Part shown: piece after piece, positions 1 to 9,364 of the stretch
Numbering within the stretch: the stretch's first letter is position 1
Layout: every line of letters starts with the position of its first letter
DNA from: Papaver somniferum
Taxonomy: Eukaryota > Streptophyta > Magnoliopsida > Ranunculales > Papaveraceae
Length of the DNA stretch: 64,000 nucleotides
NCBI RefSeq assembly: GCF_003573695.1
Contig: NC_039368.1
Span: 16,372,360 to 16,436,359, forward strand
Direction: 5' to 3'
The notes under the pieces: generated by a model
Database searches by the model: none
Seen by the model: the letters and a program-made list of their open reading frames with translations, nothing else
Told to the model about the DNA's origin: nothing
Position numbers and translations under genes: made by a program

Positions 1-788
1 GAGTAAGTGGTGACACGTCCTTTAGTTACCAGTGGACTTCACCAGCTTGGAATAGAAAAACCTCTAACTCTTCACGTTATTTAACAAGGAATAAAGATTC
101 TATATTTCACCACTTCATTTACTGTCGTGAGTGCTTTAGCAGTGAGAGAGAGACAGTTCTTTATTCGGTTGACCTTTTCACTAGGAGAAGCTTGAGTGCA
201 CACATTTATGAACAACAAAACAACCCAATTTAAGCTCCATATTTATTTGCTGCCATGAGTAATTCGAGTGGTCCTAATAAGAGCTTTTGATATATAAAAA
301 TACTAGGCCAATCACGTTTTGTCATTGTGGTTGCTGATACATAGAAATACCAGGCCAAACCCATTACATAATTATGGTTGCTAATACATGAAAATATCAG
401 GCCAACCCCATTTCATCATTGTGGTTGCTGATATATGGAAATATCAGGCCAACCTGGCTGCTGATACATGGAAATACCAGGCCAGCATAGTAAGTGTTGT
501 TAATATATAGAAATACCAGGCCAACATAATAAGTGTTGCTGATATATAGAAATACCAGGCCAGCATATTTGATCATCGTGGTTGCTGATACATGGAAATA
601 CCAGGCCAACCACATTTCGTCATTGTCGTCGCAAACACCATTAAGTCTCACATTTTGTTGTTTATTCGTTGGATGATCGAATTCACTTGTACTTTCTACA
701 AAAGCACTAAAATAGTATTAGTAACTAAAATATTGTATCCTAGCTACTATAAATATGGGTATAAAATGTAGCATTTACATGCTTATCA
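1..788 (-). repeat. LTR 0, right (U3) part only
   Basis: The window opens inside an LTR; base 1 corresponds to about position 4359 of LTR A. Only the U3 end is present, so the TATA box and U5 lie to the left of the window. The LTR ends at 788 (TTATCA), directly followed by the polypurine tract of I1. The U3 minisatellite is at 288-611. The array therefore continues to the left beyond this window. Confidence 0.85.
288..611 (-). repeat. U3 minisatellite, eight degenerate copies
   Basis: Eight copies of a 34-47 bp motif, with consensus core CTGATACATGGAAATACCAGGCCAA written here in parts: CTGATAYATRGAAATA then CCAGGCCAA. Spacers between cores vary (CATAATAAGTG, CATTTCGTCATTGTG and similar). Copies differ by substitutions and spacer length, so it is an old minisatellite. 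Equivalent blocks lie at 4648, 8986, 11922, 14925, 19297, 23603, 27950, 32288, 36621, 46437, 50775, 55134, 59530 and 63291, each ~324 bp. On the minus strand one frame stays open through it, producing a periodic hydrophobic peptide (GLVF-YIS units), which I read as a by-product of the repeat. Confidence 0.85.
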
Positions 789-802
789 ACACCCCCACAC
801 TT
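789..802 (-). other. Polypurine tract adjacent to LTR (PPT-1)
   Basis: On the minus strand the sequence reads AAGTGTGGGGGTGT and abuts the LTR start TGATAAGC. A G-rich tract directly upstream of the 3' LTR is the expected primer for plus-strand DNA synthesis in LTR retrotransposons. The upstream context CTCGAGGACTAG forms a short imperfect stem with GAGGAC in the loop. The same tract begins every internal region (5148, 12422, 15425, 19796, 24104, 28451, 32789, 37122, 39816, 46938, 51274, 55633, 60031). Confidence 0.75.
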
Positions 803-900
803 ATATTTTGCTAGTCCTCGAGCAAAACAGAGATATTATGCAATTGATTTTTTATTTTTTTAAGAAAAGTGAAAATTTCCAAAAATATGGATAATTACCC

Positions 901-940
901 ACTCCCTCACACTTAAACATTACATTGTCCTCAATGTAAT
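901..940 (-). other. Second polypurine-like tract with upstream stem-loop (PPT-2)
   Basis: On the minus strand a perfect 9-bp stem (ATTACATTG / CAATGTAAT, 919-940) with a four-base loop is followed by GTTTAAGTGTG and a G-run (901-914). It repeats the layout of PPT-1 about 112 bp away: GAGGAC at the stem-loop, then AAGTGTGGGGG. In I2 the tract is at 5272-5285, 124 bp from PPT-1. It could be an internal (central) PPT or the relic of an older 3' end. Confidence 0.6.
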
Positions 941-1091
941 TGAGTCATCCAACATAGAAATTAAGATGGGAAATGCAAAAATAAACAAGAAAGTAAAATA
1001 AAATAAGATATAGAGTAGAGGGAACAAATCTGATAGGTTGACTCCCATGAAGCGAAAGTTATATGTTTCCCTACTTTCCAGTAGCACGTTC

Positions 1092-1785
1092 TCAAACAAT
1101 GTGGAGTTGGTACCCCAAGGTAAGCTGCGAATCATATATATAAAGCCTGAAGAGTTGGGGATCAACCCAACTAATATGATTAGTCATAAACATGAACCTG
1201 CAGTAAGAAATATTAGTACCCAGAGAGATAAAGTTGAATTCAATCTTATTTAAAACATAATTCGAACCTTGAATATGAAGTAAATCAGGTTCGCAGATAA
1301 TTAGTAAAGATTGTTTAAAGAATTGAACAGTTTTTGTACTCCCTAAATCAGGTTCTAATTCAGCGGAAATAACTTCCACGGCTGATATTGGTTCAACTTC
1401 AGCTAAGTTGGGAACACAAACATATGTTTGGTTCAAATTCACTCGTCGAACAAGGCCTCATTGGAGCAATAGTATCACGACTCATAGACCCATTATCATC
1501 TAAAATGGTTTCATTATCAATATCATCAAGACAAAAAAATTCAGAACTTAATGGGTCAAAGGTCATGGTCGGAGCTTTCTCCACTGATTGAACTAGTCGA
1601 TACTCGGACAAAACTATAGGTTCTAGTCTGGGCTTCCAATTATTAGTGTCTAGCAGCGGTGTGGAGTCTAAATGTGCATTGACTTCACAAATAACCCTAT
1701 GATCATCCAAATCATATCCAAAATGAGCAAAGCAAGACTCTAATGGATCTTCCAAGTGGCTCTTGCAAAATCCTTTCGAGTGCAT
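1092..1785 (-). pseudogene. Internal ORF, copy in I1, frameshifted
   Basis: The reading frame begins at the ATG complementary to 1785 and runs to 1399. The homologous downstream part is open in a different frame (1442 to 1092). The cause is one added T at about 1427-1431 (ATATGTTTGG here, ATATGTTGG in other copies). The product is unknown; see the intact copy at 5463-6155. Confidence 0.6.
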
Positions 1786-1817
1786 AATCTCGTTTCTCCC
1801 ACGACACTTCAGGCTAA

Positions 1818-1833
1818 GGTACCTACAAAAAAA
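1818..1833 (-). promoter_or_regulatory. Possible 3' splice site upstream of internal ORF
   Basis: On the minus strand a run of eight T is followed by GTAG and then GTACC, ~35 nt before the ORF start codon. This resembles a plant polypyrimidine tract plus AG acceptor. No matching donor was identified, so this is only a candidate. It is conserved in every internal region. Confidence 0.3.
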
Positions 1834-1934
1834 ATCAAATATAATGCGTAAAAAGAACCAAAATAAATCTAAAAGAAAAACAAAATAAAATTATGTATAA
1901 AAAGATATCAATCAGAGAGTATTTTGCAACCACT

Positions 1935-1951
1935 CCCCGGCGACGGCGTCA
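1935..1951 (-). other. Primer-binding site, tRNA-Asp-like
   Basis: Minus strand TGACGCCGTCGCCGGGG lies 6 nt after the LTR end TATCA. It differs at two positions from the complement of the plant tRNA-Asp 3' end as I recall it (TGGCGCCGTTGCCGGGG). Four variants occur. The plus-strand ending GCGTCA is found at 1935, 52419 and 61188. The ending GCATCA is at 6305, 29607, 33940, 38278, 40973, 43756, 48094 and 56849. CCTCGG... is at 13579 and 16582. CCCCAGCGATGG... is at 20922 and 25235. Confidence 0.75.
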
Positions 1952-1960
1952 AAAACTTGA

Positions 1961-1976
1961 TAGGTTTGGAAACCTA
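1961..1976. other. Hairpin at U5 terminus
   Basis: TAGGTTTGGAAACCTA: perfect 7-bp arms separated by GG, three bases inside the LTR end and close to the PBS. Seen at the left end of every LTR whose end is present. In RNA it would be a U5 stem next to the primer site. Confidence 0.6.
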
Positions 1977-3220
1977 CAATAATATACTGCAAGTGCACAG
2001 CGTCTAACTAGTAGACAATGACAAGTACAGGTCGTTCCCACGAGGAGTGTGCAAATACTACTACTGGCTAATACCTAAAATCAAATAACTAAATTGACAA
2101 TGTTTTAACGGTTTTCAAGAATTCATAATAAAGTGAAATAACAAATAATTTTAACGATAAACAGAATGATAGAAGGTTGTTAGGATTTTCGATTTCCACC
2201 AATTAATTATGCAAACTCTACTAATCTTTAAAAACCTATTACATGCATTTTCAAATATTGTTTCTCCGTTGTAATTTTCTTCGCTTCATGGGTAGTGATT
2301 CTAAAGCATTACTTATCAATCCTAAAGCATACCACGTCAACGGATTTAACCGAAGCACGAAATATCAATTGAAGAGCATAAGTAATCAAGAAAATCACAT
2401 AAGCAATAAAATACCAAGCTATATGAATAAAAACTACTAATCAATCAAATCATTATTAAGCATATAAATGCAGAGTTTTCATAATAAAATTGGTGTCTAC
2501 CTAGACCCTAACATGGTTCTAGTTAGACATGATTTTCTAAAAATTCATAAACATACTCAAATCAAAACTAGATAAGCAAGAGCGAATGATGGGAGAAGTT
2601 AATCTTCAAAACCTACTCCCAGATTACGGCTGTGTAGCCGCTCTCTTCTCGTCTCCCAAAACGGCATCCCTTTTCTGTCTGTCTACAAGATGTTTATATC
2701 CTAGTATTGCGAGAACTTCCAATCGGGACCTAGGGGATCATTTGCAAGGCCCTGTCCAAATCCAGCACCCATGTCCAAACCCGGATCCAGCTCACCAATA
2801 CAATTTTTATTGCCTATCTGTCTGTTTAACCACCATCCACTTTCATTCCAAGTTCAGGTCACATCAACAGGCTACATTCTTTCCAGCCTCCAATGGGTTT
2901 CATCTTCATTATCCTTCGATTAAAAGGGGTATAGAACCTACACCTCCATTTTCTCCAACTGTATCTCCACTTCTTAATCTTTGTCTTGTAAACCTCTACG
3001 TGTAACGATCACCAACAGCTCAACCACCTCCAACAAACTAACCCAGAACTTCTCATATAGATATAGAAAATGTCAGACCCTGAAACTCATGACAACACCC
3101 AGTCTTCACCATCTGCATCGTGCTTTCACCATGTCTTCTGCATGTTAACTTCTTAATCTCAACACCAACGAATCCATCGCCACATCAATTTTCTCCATCT
3201 CCATCTTCTCTCGAATTCAA

Positions 3221-3235
3221 CCATGGAAACCATGG
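3221..3235. other. Short palindrome pair in LTR leader
   Basis: CCATGGAAACCATGG: two six-base palindromes separated by AAA, able to pair with each other. Present in all LTRs that cover this part. No function is apparent. Confidence 0.4.
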
Positions 3236-3256
3236 CAGTACATCACCACCAGCGCC

Positions 3257-3262
3257 TTTATT
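3257..3262 (-). terminator. Possible poly(A) signal in LTR
   Basis: Minus strand AATAAA (in GAACAATAAAGG), ~610 nt downstream of the putative TATA box, so within the transcribed part of the LTR. It is the clearest hexamer in this stretch, but plant poly(A) signals are loose and it is unproven. Confidence 0.25.
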
Positions 3263-3851
3263 GTTCTCCCTGAATTCCAGTTCAACTCCAACTGCAAAAC
3301 ATCATCGGCTATTAACCATCCAACTATCGCCATCGATCACCAGTAACACCAACACTACATTCACAGTTGTGCATTTCTTAAGTAACCCATCATTCTTCCA
3401 TGTGTGTTACTTTCACGGCACAAATTCAAGTCAAATACCGACTGAAGTTCTTAGTAACTCGAGCTAATAATTCTGTGTACTTCAGTTCACATCCATGACC
3501 AAGGAAGCACGTTTAATCGTGGTCATCTAAACTTCTTTGCCGTCGGCAGCTAAACCATCTCTTCCGCCACCTCCATACAACCATCATCGACCAAACCACG
3601 TTAATGTCGACGCTACCACCACAATCACAATTTTAGAGACATGCTACCTTCATGAGCAATGTAAGAATGTGATGCAGCGGATATTAGAGAAACTAGAGAA
3701 AAGAGAAGCGTTGTTCAGACTTCAAATATTCCTAGGAATTTCGACTATGAACGTTGATTAATATCTAGACTTCGGTTTCCCAACTTTAGATAAAAATCGA
3801 TTAAACTTGAACAAAGTTTGATAAAGAAGATATATATTCCAAAAAAATTTG

Positions 3852-4117
3852 CCCTAAACAATTTATGATGGACTCTTTTATAGACTTGGGGAAAAACCCT
3901 AACTTGCTAGTCAAGAAAGGATGAAAAAACCCCCTAAACCGACTCAGACCCTAATTTGCTATTTTTGGCAAATTTTGGTCGACCTAAAATAATGAAAGTA
4001 CTCATAAAATAAAACAATTCGCCTCAAACGGCAGCCCAAACAGACTCCTAACGAAAGAGTTATTAACAAAATAAAAACTTTCCTAAAATAGCAAAAACGT
4101 ATGTTTGATGCCCTAAA
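3852..4117. promoter_or_regulatory. Telobox cluster around the core promoter
   Basis: Five CCCTAA cores lie at 3852, 3897, 3932, 3949 and 4111. Three are exact plant-telomere heptamers CCCTAAA (3852, 3932, 4111). AAACCCTAA at 3894-3902 lies ~11 bp upstream of the TATA box in the transcription direction. Teloboxes are known plant promoter elements bound by TRB-type proteins; a role here is inferred. Confidence 0.5.
3873..3883 (-). promoter_or_regulatory. Putative TATA box of the LTR promoter
   Basis: Minus strand CTATAAAAGAG, a strong plant TATA match, ~1.26 kb into the LTR from the U3 end. Transcription would start near 3840-3850. Same element at 8211, 11147, 18522, 22828, 27175, 31513, 35846, 42879, 45662, 50000, 54359 and 58755 (11 bp each). 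It is hidden by gaps in D and J and deleted in P. Confidence 0.5.
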
Positions 4118-4248
4118 CGATGGAATTTGGCTAAATTCTGAAGACCAAGACAATCAAAGATTCCCTTGTCCTGTTCTTTGGCTTGTTTCCCATCGAAATG
4201 GACCCCTAAGGATCTAAATTACGACACTTGGATTTTTAGCCTCCAAAT

Positions 4249-4260
4249 AGGCTATAGCCT
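4249..4260. other. 12-bp perfect palindrome AGGCTATAGCCT
   Basis: Lies in U3, ~370 bp upstream of the TATA box. It overlaps a second inverted pair (TAGCCT at 4237 with AGGCTA), and another hairpin follows at 4276-4294 (AATGGTT / AACCATT). Possible protein-binding or cruciform site; conserved in all copies that cover this part. Confidence 0.4.
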
Positions 4261-5147
4261 GCTCATCTGCATCAGAATGGTTCTTAAAACCATTTGCTTT
4301 CTTTTTTATTGCTATAAGAAATAAGATACGACGTCTTTATAACTCATGCAAAAATGAGTGGAGTAAGTGGTGACACGTCCTTTAGTTACCAGTGGACTTC
4401 ACCAGCTTGGAATAGAAAAACCTCTAACTCTTCACGTTATTTAACAAGGAATAAAGATTCTATATTTCACCACTTCATTTACTGTCGTGAGTGCTTTAGC
4501 AGTGAGAGAGAGACAGTTCTTTATTCGGTTGACCTTTTCACTAGGAGAAGCTTGAGTGCACACATTTATGAACAACAAAACAGCCCAATTTAAGCTCCAT
4601 ATTTATTTGCTTCCATGAGTAATTCGAGTGGTCCTGATAAGAGCTTTTGATATATAAAAATACTAGGCCAATCACGTTTTGTCATTGTGGTTGCTGATAC
4701 ATAGAAATACCAGGCCAAACCCATTACATAATTATGGTTGCTAATACATGAAAATATCAGGCCAACCCCATTTCATCATTGTGGTTGCTGATATATGGAA
4801 ATATCAGGCCAACCTGGCTGCTGATACATGGAAATACCAGGCCAGCATAGTAAGTGCTGCTAATATATAGAAATACCAGGCCAACATAATAAGTGTTGCT
4901 GATATATAGAAATACCAGGCCAGCATATTTGATCATCGTGGTTGCTGATACATGGAAATACCAGGCCAACCACATTTCGTCATTGTCGTCGCAAACACCA
5001 TTAAGTCTCACATTTTGTTGTTTATTCGCTGGAGATCGAATTCACTTGTACTTTCTACAAAAGCACTAAAATAGTATTAGTAACTAAAATATTGTATCCT
5101 AGCTACTATAAATATGGGTATAAAATGTAGCATTTACATGCTTATCA

Positions 5148-6327
5148 ACACCCCCACACTTATATTTTGCTAGTCCTCGAGCAAAACAGAGATATTATGC
5201 AATTGATTTTTTATTTTATTTTTTATTTTTTTAAGAAAAGTGAAAATTTCCAAAAATATGGATAATTACCCACTCCCCCACACTTAAACATTACATTGTC
5301 CTCAATGTAATTGAGTCATCCAACGTAGAAATTAAGATGGGAAATGCAAAAATAAACAAGAAAGTAAAATAAAATAAGATATAGAGTAGAGGGAACAAAT
5401 CTGATAGGTTGACTCCCATGAAGCGAAAGTTATATGTTTCCCTACTTTCCAGTAGCACGTTCTCAAACAATGTGGAGTTGGTACCCCAAGGTAAGCTGCG
5501 AATCATATATATAAATCCTGGAGAGTTGGGGATCAACCCAACTAATATGATTAGTCATAAACATGAAACTGCCGTAAGAAATATTAGTACCCAGAGAGAT
5601 AAAGTTGAATTCAATCTTATTTAAAACATAATTCGAACCTTGAATATGAAGTAAATCAGGTTCGCAGATAATTAGTAAAGATTGTTTAAAGAATTGAACA
5701 GTTTTTGTACTCCCTAAATCAGGTTCTAAGTCAGCGGAAATAACTTCCACGGCTGATATTGGTTCAACTTCAGCTAAGTTGGGCACACAAACATATGTTG
5801 GTTCAAATTCACTCGTCGAACAAGGCCTCATTGGAGCAATAGTATCACGACTCATAGACCCATTATCATCTAAAACGGTTTCATTATCAATATCATCAAG
5901 ACAAAAAAATTCAGAACTTAATGGCTCAAAGGTCATGGTCGGAGCTTTCTCCACTGATTGAACTAGTCGATACTCGGACAAAACTAGAGGTTCTAGTCTG
6001 GGCTTCCAATTATTAGTGTCTAGCAGCGGTGTGGAGTCTAAATGTGCATTGACTTCACAAATAACCCTATGATCATCCAAATCATATTCAAAATGAGCAA
6101 AGCAAGCCTTTAATGGATCTTCCAAGTGGCTCTTGCAAAATCCTTTCGAGTGCATAATCTCGTTTCGCCCACGACACTTCAGGCTAAGGTACCTACAAAA
6201 AAAATCAAATATAATGCGTAAAAAGAACCAAAAGAAATCTAAAAGAAAAATAAAATAAAATTATGTATAAAAAGATATCAATCAGAGAGTATTTTGCAAC
6301 CACTCCCCGGCGACGGCATCAAAAACT
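5148..6327 (-). mobile_element. Internal region I2
   Basis: 1180 bp with PPT-1 at 5148-5161, PPT-2 at 5272-5285, an intact ORF and the PBS at 6305-6321 (GCATCA variant). Diagnostic bases CTGGAGAG (5518) and GAAACTGCCG (5565) are shared with I10 and I15 but not with its neighbours. Confidence 0.85.
5463..6155 (-). CDS. Retrotransposon internal ORF, 230 codons, unknown product
   Basis: The only sizeable sense-strand ORF of the element. It starts 150 nt after the PBS, where an element's first gene would be. The N-terminal third begins MHSKGFCKSHLEDPL and contains a DDHRVICEVNAHLD stretch. The middle is acidic and rich in Glu-Pro, the C-terminus is hydrophobic. I see no zinc knuckle, protease or RT motif. 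The surroundings of SVEKAPTMTFEPLSSEF remind me of the linker before RT in plant gypsy polyproteins, which is an unverified impression. It is open in six copies (here, 12737, 15740, 40131, 51577, 60346). Open copies may reflect recent duplication rather than selection. It is probably a gag-pol relic. Confidence 0.35.
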   Translation of the reverse strand: MHSKGFCKSHLEDPLKACFAHFEYDLDDHRVICEVNAHLDSTPLLDTNNWKPRLEPLVLSEYRLVQSVEKAPTMTFEPLSSEFFCLDDIDNETVLDDNGSMSRDTIAPMRPCSTSEFEPTYVCVPNLAEVEPISAVEVISADLEPDLGSTKTVQFFKQSLLIICEPDLLHIQGSNYVLNKIEFNFISLGTNISYGSFMFMTNHISWVDPQLSRIYIYDSQLTLGYQLHIV

Positions 6328-9300
6328 TGATAGGTTTGGAAACCTACAATAATATATTGCAAGTGCACAGCGTCTAACTAGTAGACAATGACAAGTACAG
6401 GTCGTTCCCACGAGGAGTGTGCAAATACTACTACTGGCTAATACCTAAAATCAAATAACTAAATTCACAATGTTTTAACGGTTTTCAAGAATTCATAATA
6501 AAGTGAAATAACAAATAATTTTAACGATAAACAGAATGATAGAAGGTTGTTAGGATTTTCGATTTCCACCAATTAATTATGCAAACTCTACTAATCTTTA
6601 AAAACCTATTACATGCATTTTCAAATATTGTTTCTCCGTTATAATTTTCTTCGCTTCATGGGTAGTGATTCTAAAGCATTACTTATCAATCCTAAAGCAT
6701 ACCACGTAGAGCATAAGTAATCAAGAAAATCACATAAGCAATAAAATACCAAGCTATATGAATAAAAACTACTAATCAATCAAATCATTATTAAGCATAT
6801 AAATGCAGAGTTTTCATAATAAAATTGGTTTCTACCTAGACCCTAACATGGTTCTAGTTAGGCATGATTTTCTAAAAATTCATAAACATACTCAAATCAA
6901 AACTAGATAAGCAAGAGCGAATGATGGGAGAAGTTAATCTTCAAAACCTACTCCCAGCTTACGGCTGTGTAGCTGCTCTCTTCTCGTCTCCCACAACGGC
7001 CTCCCTTTTCTGTCTGTCTACAAGATGTTTATATCCTAGTAATGCGAGAACTTCCAATCGGGACCTAGGGGATCATTTGCAAGGACCTGTCCAAATCCAG
7101 CACCCATGTCCAAACCCGGATCCAGCTCACCAATACAATTTTTATTGCCTATCTGTCTGTTTAACCACCATCCACTTTCATTCCTAGTTCAGGTCACATC
7201 AACAGGCTCCATTCTTTCCAGCCTCCAATGGGTTTCATCTTCATTATCCTTCGATTAAAAGGGGTATAGAACCTACACCTCCATTTTCTCCAACTGTAGC
7301 TCCACTTCTTAATCTTTGTCTTGTAAACCTCTACGTGTAACGATCACCAACAGCTCAACCACCTCCAAAAAACTAACCCAGAACTTCTCATATAGATATA
7401 GAAAATGTCAGACCCTGAAACTCATGACAACACCCAGTCTTCACCATCTGCATCGTGCTTGCACCATGTCTTCTGCATGTTAACTTCTTAATCTCAACAC
7501 CAACGAATCCATCGCCACATCAATTTTCTCCATCTCCATCTTCTCTCGAATTCAACCATGGAAACCATGGCAGTACATCACCACCAGCGCCTTTATTGTT
7601 CTCCCTGAATTCCAGTTCAACTCCAACTGCAAAACATCACCGGCTATTAACCATCCAACTATCGCCATCGATCACCAGTAACACCAACACTACATTCACA
7701 GTTGTGCATTTCTTAAGTAACCCATCATTCTTCCCTGTGTGTTACTTTCATGGCACAAATTCAAGTCAAATACCGACTGAAGTTCTTAGTAACTCGAGCT
7801 AATAATTCTGTGTACTTCAGTTCACATCCATGACCAAGGAAGCACGTTTAATCGTGGTCATCTAAACTTCTTTGCCGTCGGCAGCTAAACCATCTCTTCC
7901 GCCACCTCCATACAACCATCATCGACCAAACCACGTTAATGTCGATGCTACCACCACAATCACAATTTTAGAGAGATGCTACCTTCATGAGCAATGTAAG
8001 AATGTGATGCAGCGGATATTAGAGAAACTAGAGAAAAGATAAGCGTTGTTCAGACTTCAAATATTCCTAGGAATTTCGACTATGAACGTTGATTAATATC
8101 TAGACTTCGGTTTCCCAACTTTAGATAAAAATCGATTAAACTTGAACAAAGTTTGATAAAGAAGATATATATTCCAAAAAAAAAAGTTGCCCTAAACAAT
8201 TTATGATGGACTCTTTTATAGACTTGGGGAAAAACCCTAACTTGCTAGTCAAGAAAGGATGAAAAAACTCCCTAAACCGACTCAGACCCTAATTTGCTAT
8301 TTTTGGCAAATTTTGGTCGACCTAAAATAATGAAAGTACTCATAAAATAAAACAATTCGCCTCAAACGGCGGCCCAAACAGACTCCTAACGAAAGAGTTA
8401 TTAACAAAATAAAAACTTTCCTAAAATAGCAAAAACGTATGTTTGATGCCCTAAACGATGGAATTTGGCTAAATTCTGAAGACCAAGGCAATCAAAGATT
8501 CCCTTGTCCTGTTCTTTGGCTTGTTTCCCATCGAAATGGACCCCTAAGGATCTAAATTACGACACTTGGATTTTTAGCCTCCAAATAGGCTATAGCCTGC
8601 TCATCTGCATCAGAATGGTTCTTAAAACCATTTGCTTTCTTTTTTATTGCTATAAGAAATAAGATACGGCGTCTTTATAACTCATGCAAAAATGAGTGGA
8701 GTAAGTGGTGACACGTCCTTTAGTTACCAGTGGACTTCACCAGCTTGGAATAGAAAAACCTCTAACTCTTCACATTATTTAACAAGGAATAATGATTCTA
8801 TATTTCACCACTTCATTTACTGTCGTGAGTGCTTTAGCAGTGAGAGAGAGACAATTCTTTATTCGGTTGACCTTTTTACTAGGAGAAGCTTGAGTGCACA
8901 CATTTATGAACAACAAAACAGCCCAATTTAAGCTCCATATTTATTTGCTGCCATGAGTAATTCGAGTGGTCCTAATAAGAGCTTTTGATATATAAAAATA
9001 CTAGGCCAATCACGTTTTGTCATTGTGGTTTCTGATACATAGAAATACCAGGCCAAACCCATTACATAATTATGGTTGCTAATACATGAAAATATCAGGC
9101 CAACCCCATTTCATCATTGTGGTTGCTGATATATGGAAATATCAGGCCAACCTGGCTGCTGATACATGGAAATACCAGGCCAGCATAGTAAGTGCTGCTA
9201 ATATATAGAAATACCAGGCCAACATAATAAGTGTTGCTGATATATAGAAATACCAGGCCAGCATATTTGATCATCGTGGTTGCTGATACATGGAAATACC

Positions 9301-9354
9301 AGGCCAACCACATTTCGTCATTGTCGTCGCAAACACCATTAAGTCTCACATTTT
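6328..9354 (-). repeat. LTR B, short type, right end lost in gap
   Basis: Starts TGATAGG and is cut off at 9354 by N, ~131 bp short of its end. Short type: the 35-bp block is missing near 6707 (CACGT joined to AGAGCATA). It also carries CCTAG at 7185 and GATAAGC at 8038, which close two antisense ORFs. TATA at 8211-8221, minisatellite 8986-9309. Confidence 0.85.
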
Positions 9355-9364
9355 NNNNNNNNNN
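9355..9364. other. Assembly gap (10 N)
   Basis: By register with LTR A and I2, the gap hides ~1.45 kb: the last ~131 bp of LTR B, a whole internal region and the first ~136 bp of LTR C. Whole extra units could also be missing. The fixed 10-N size is clearly not the real length. Confidence 0.9.

Larger units (their letters stand above)
789..1957 (-). mobile_element. Internal region I1
   Basis: Lies between LTR 0 and LTR A. The LTR-adjacent polypurine tract is at 789-802 and the second tract at 901-914, with one CCCCC to CCCTC change. The PBS is at 1935-1951 (variant ending GCGTCA). The ORF is frameshifted by an extra T near 1430. No other gene is visible in its 1169 bp. Confidence 0.85.
1958..5147 (-). 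repeat. LTR A, complete, long type
   Basis: 3190 bp with TGATAGG at the left and CTTATCA at the right (TGATA/TATCA inverted ends). Long type: it keeps the 35-bp block at 2338-2372. In the minus-strand reading order, U3 contains the minisatellite (4648-4971), then teloboxes and a TATA box (3873-3883), then a ~1.9-kb leader ending in a hairpin at 1961-1976. Plus-strand ORFs inside it are antisense and low-complexity (many CAN codons), so I do not call them genes. Confidence 0.9.

Noticed and set aside
288..611. CRISPR-like regular repeats
   Set aside because: Repeats are degenerate and imperfectly spaced, spacers are related to each other, and the context is a plant LTR.
397..651. 84-codon minus-strand ORF with periodic peptide
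   Set aside because: It is the translation of the U3 minisatellite. There is no separate evidence of expression or homology.
1388..1591. Plus-strand ORFs of 60-92 codons opposite the internal ORF
   Set aside because: Shadow frames of the minus-strand ORF, with no independent support.
1935..1951. tRNA gene fragment
   Set aside because: Only ~17 bases match a tRNA 3' end, placed exactly where a retrotransposon PBS should be. No cloverleaf sequence surrounds it.
2586..3761. Plus-strand ORFs of 139, 115 and 74 codons inside each LTR
   Set aside because: They lie antisense to the element in a CA-rich low-complexity stretch and have no domain. They are cut by stops in the short LTR subfamily and repeat only because the LTR repeats.
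3852..4117. Interstitial telomere array
   Set aside because: The CCCTAAA units are scattered, not in tandem, so they are better read as teloboxes.
4354..4593. 79-codon plus-strand ORF repeated in most LTRs
   Set aside because: Antisense in U3, no recognisable motif. Its conservation is explained by the high identity of the units.
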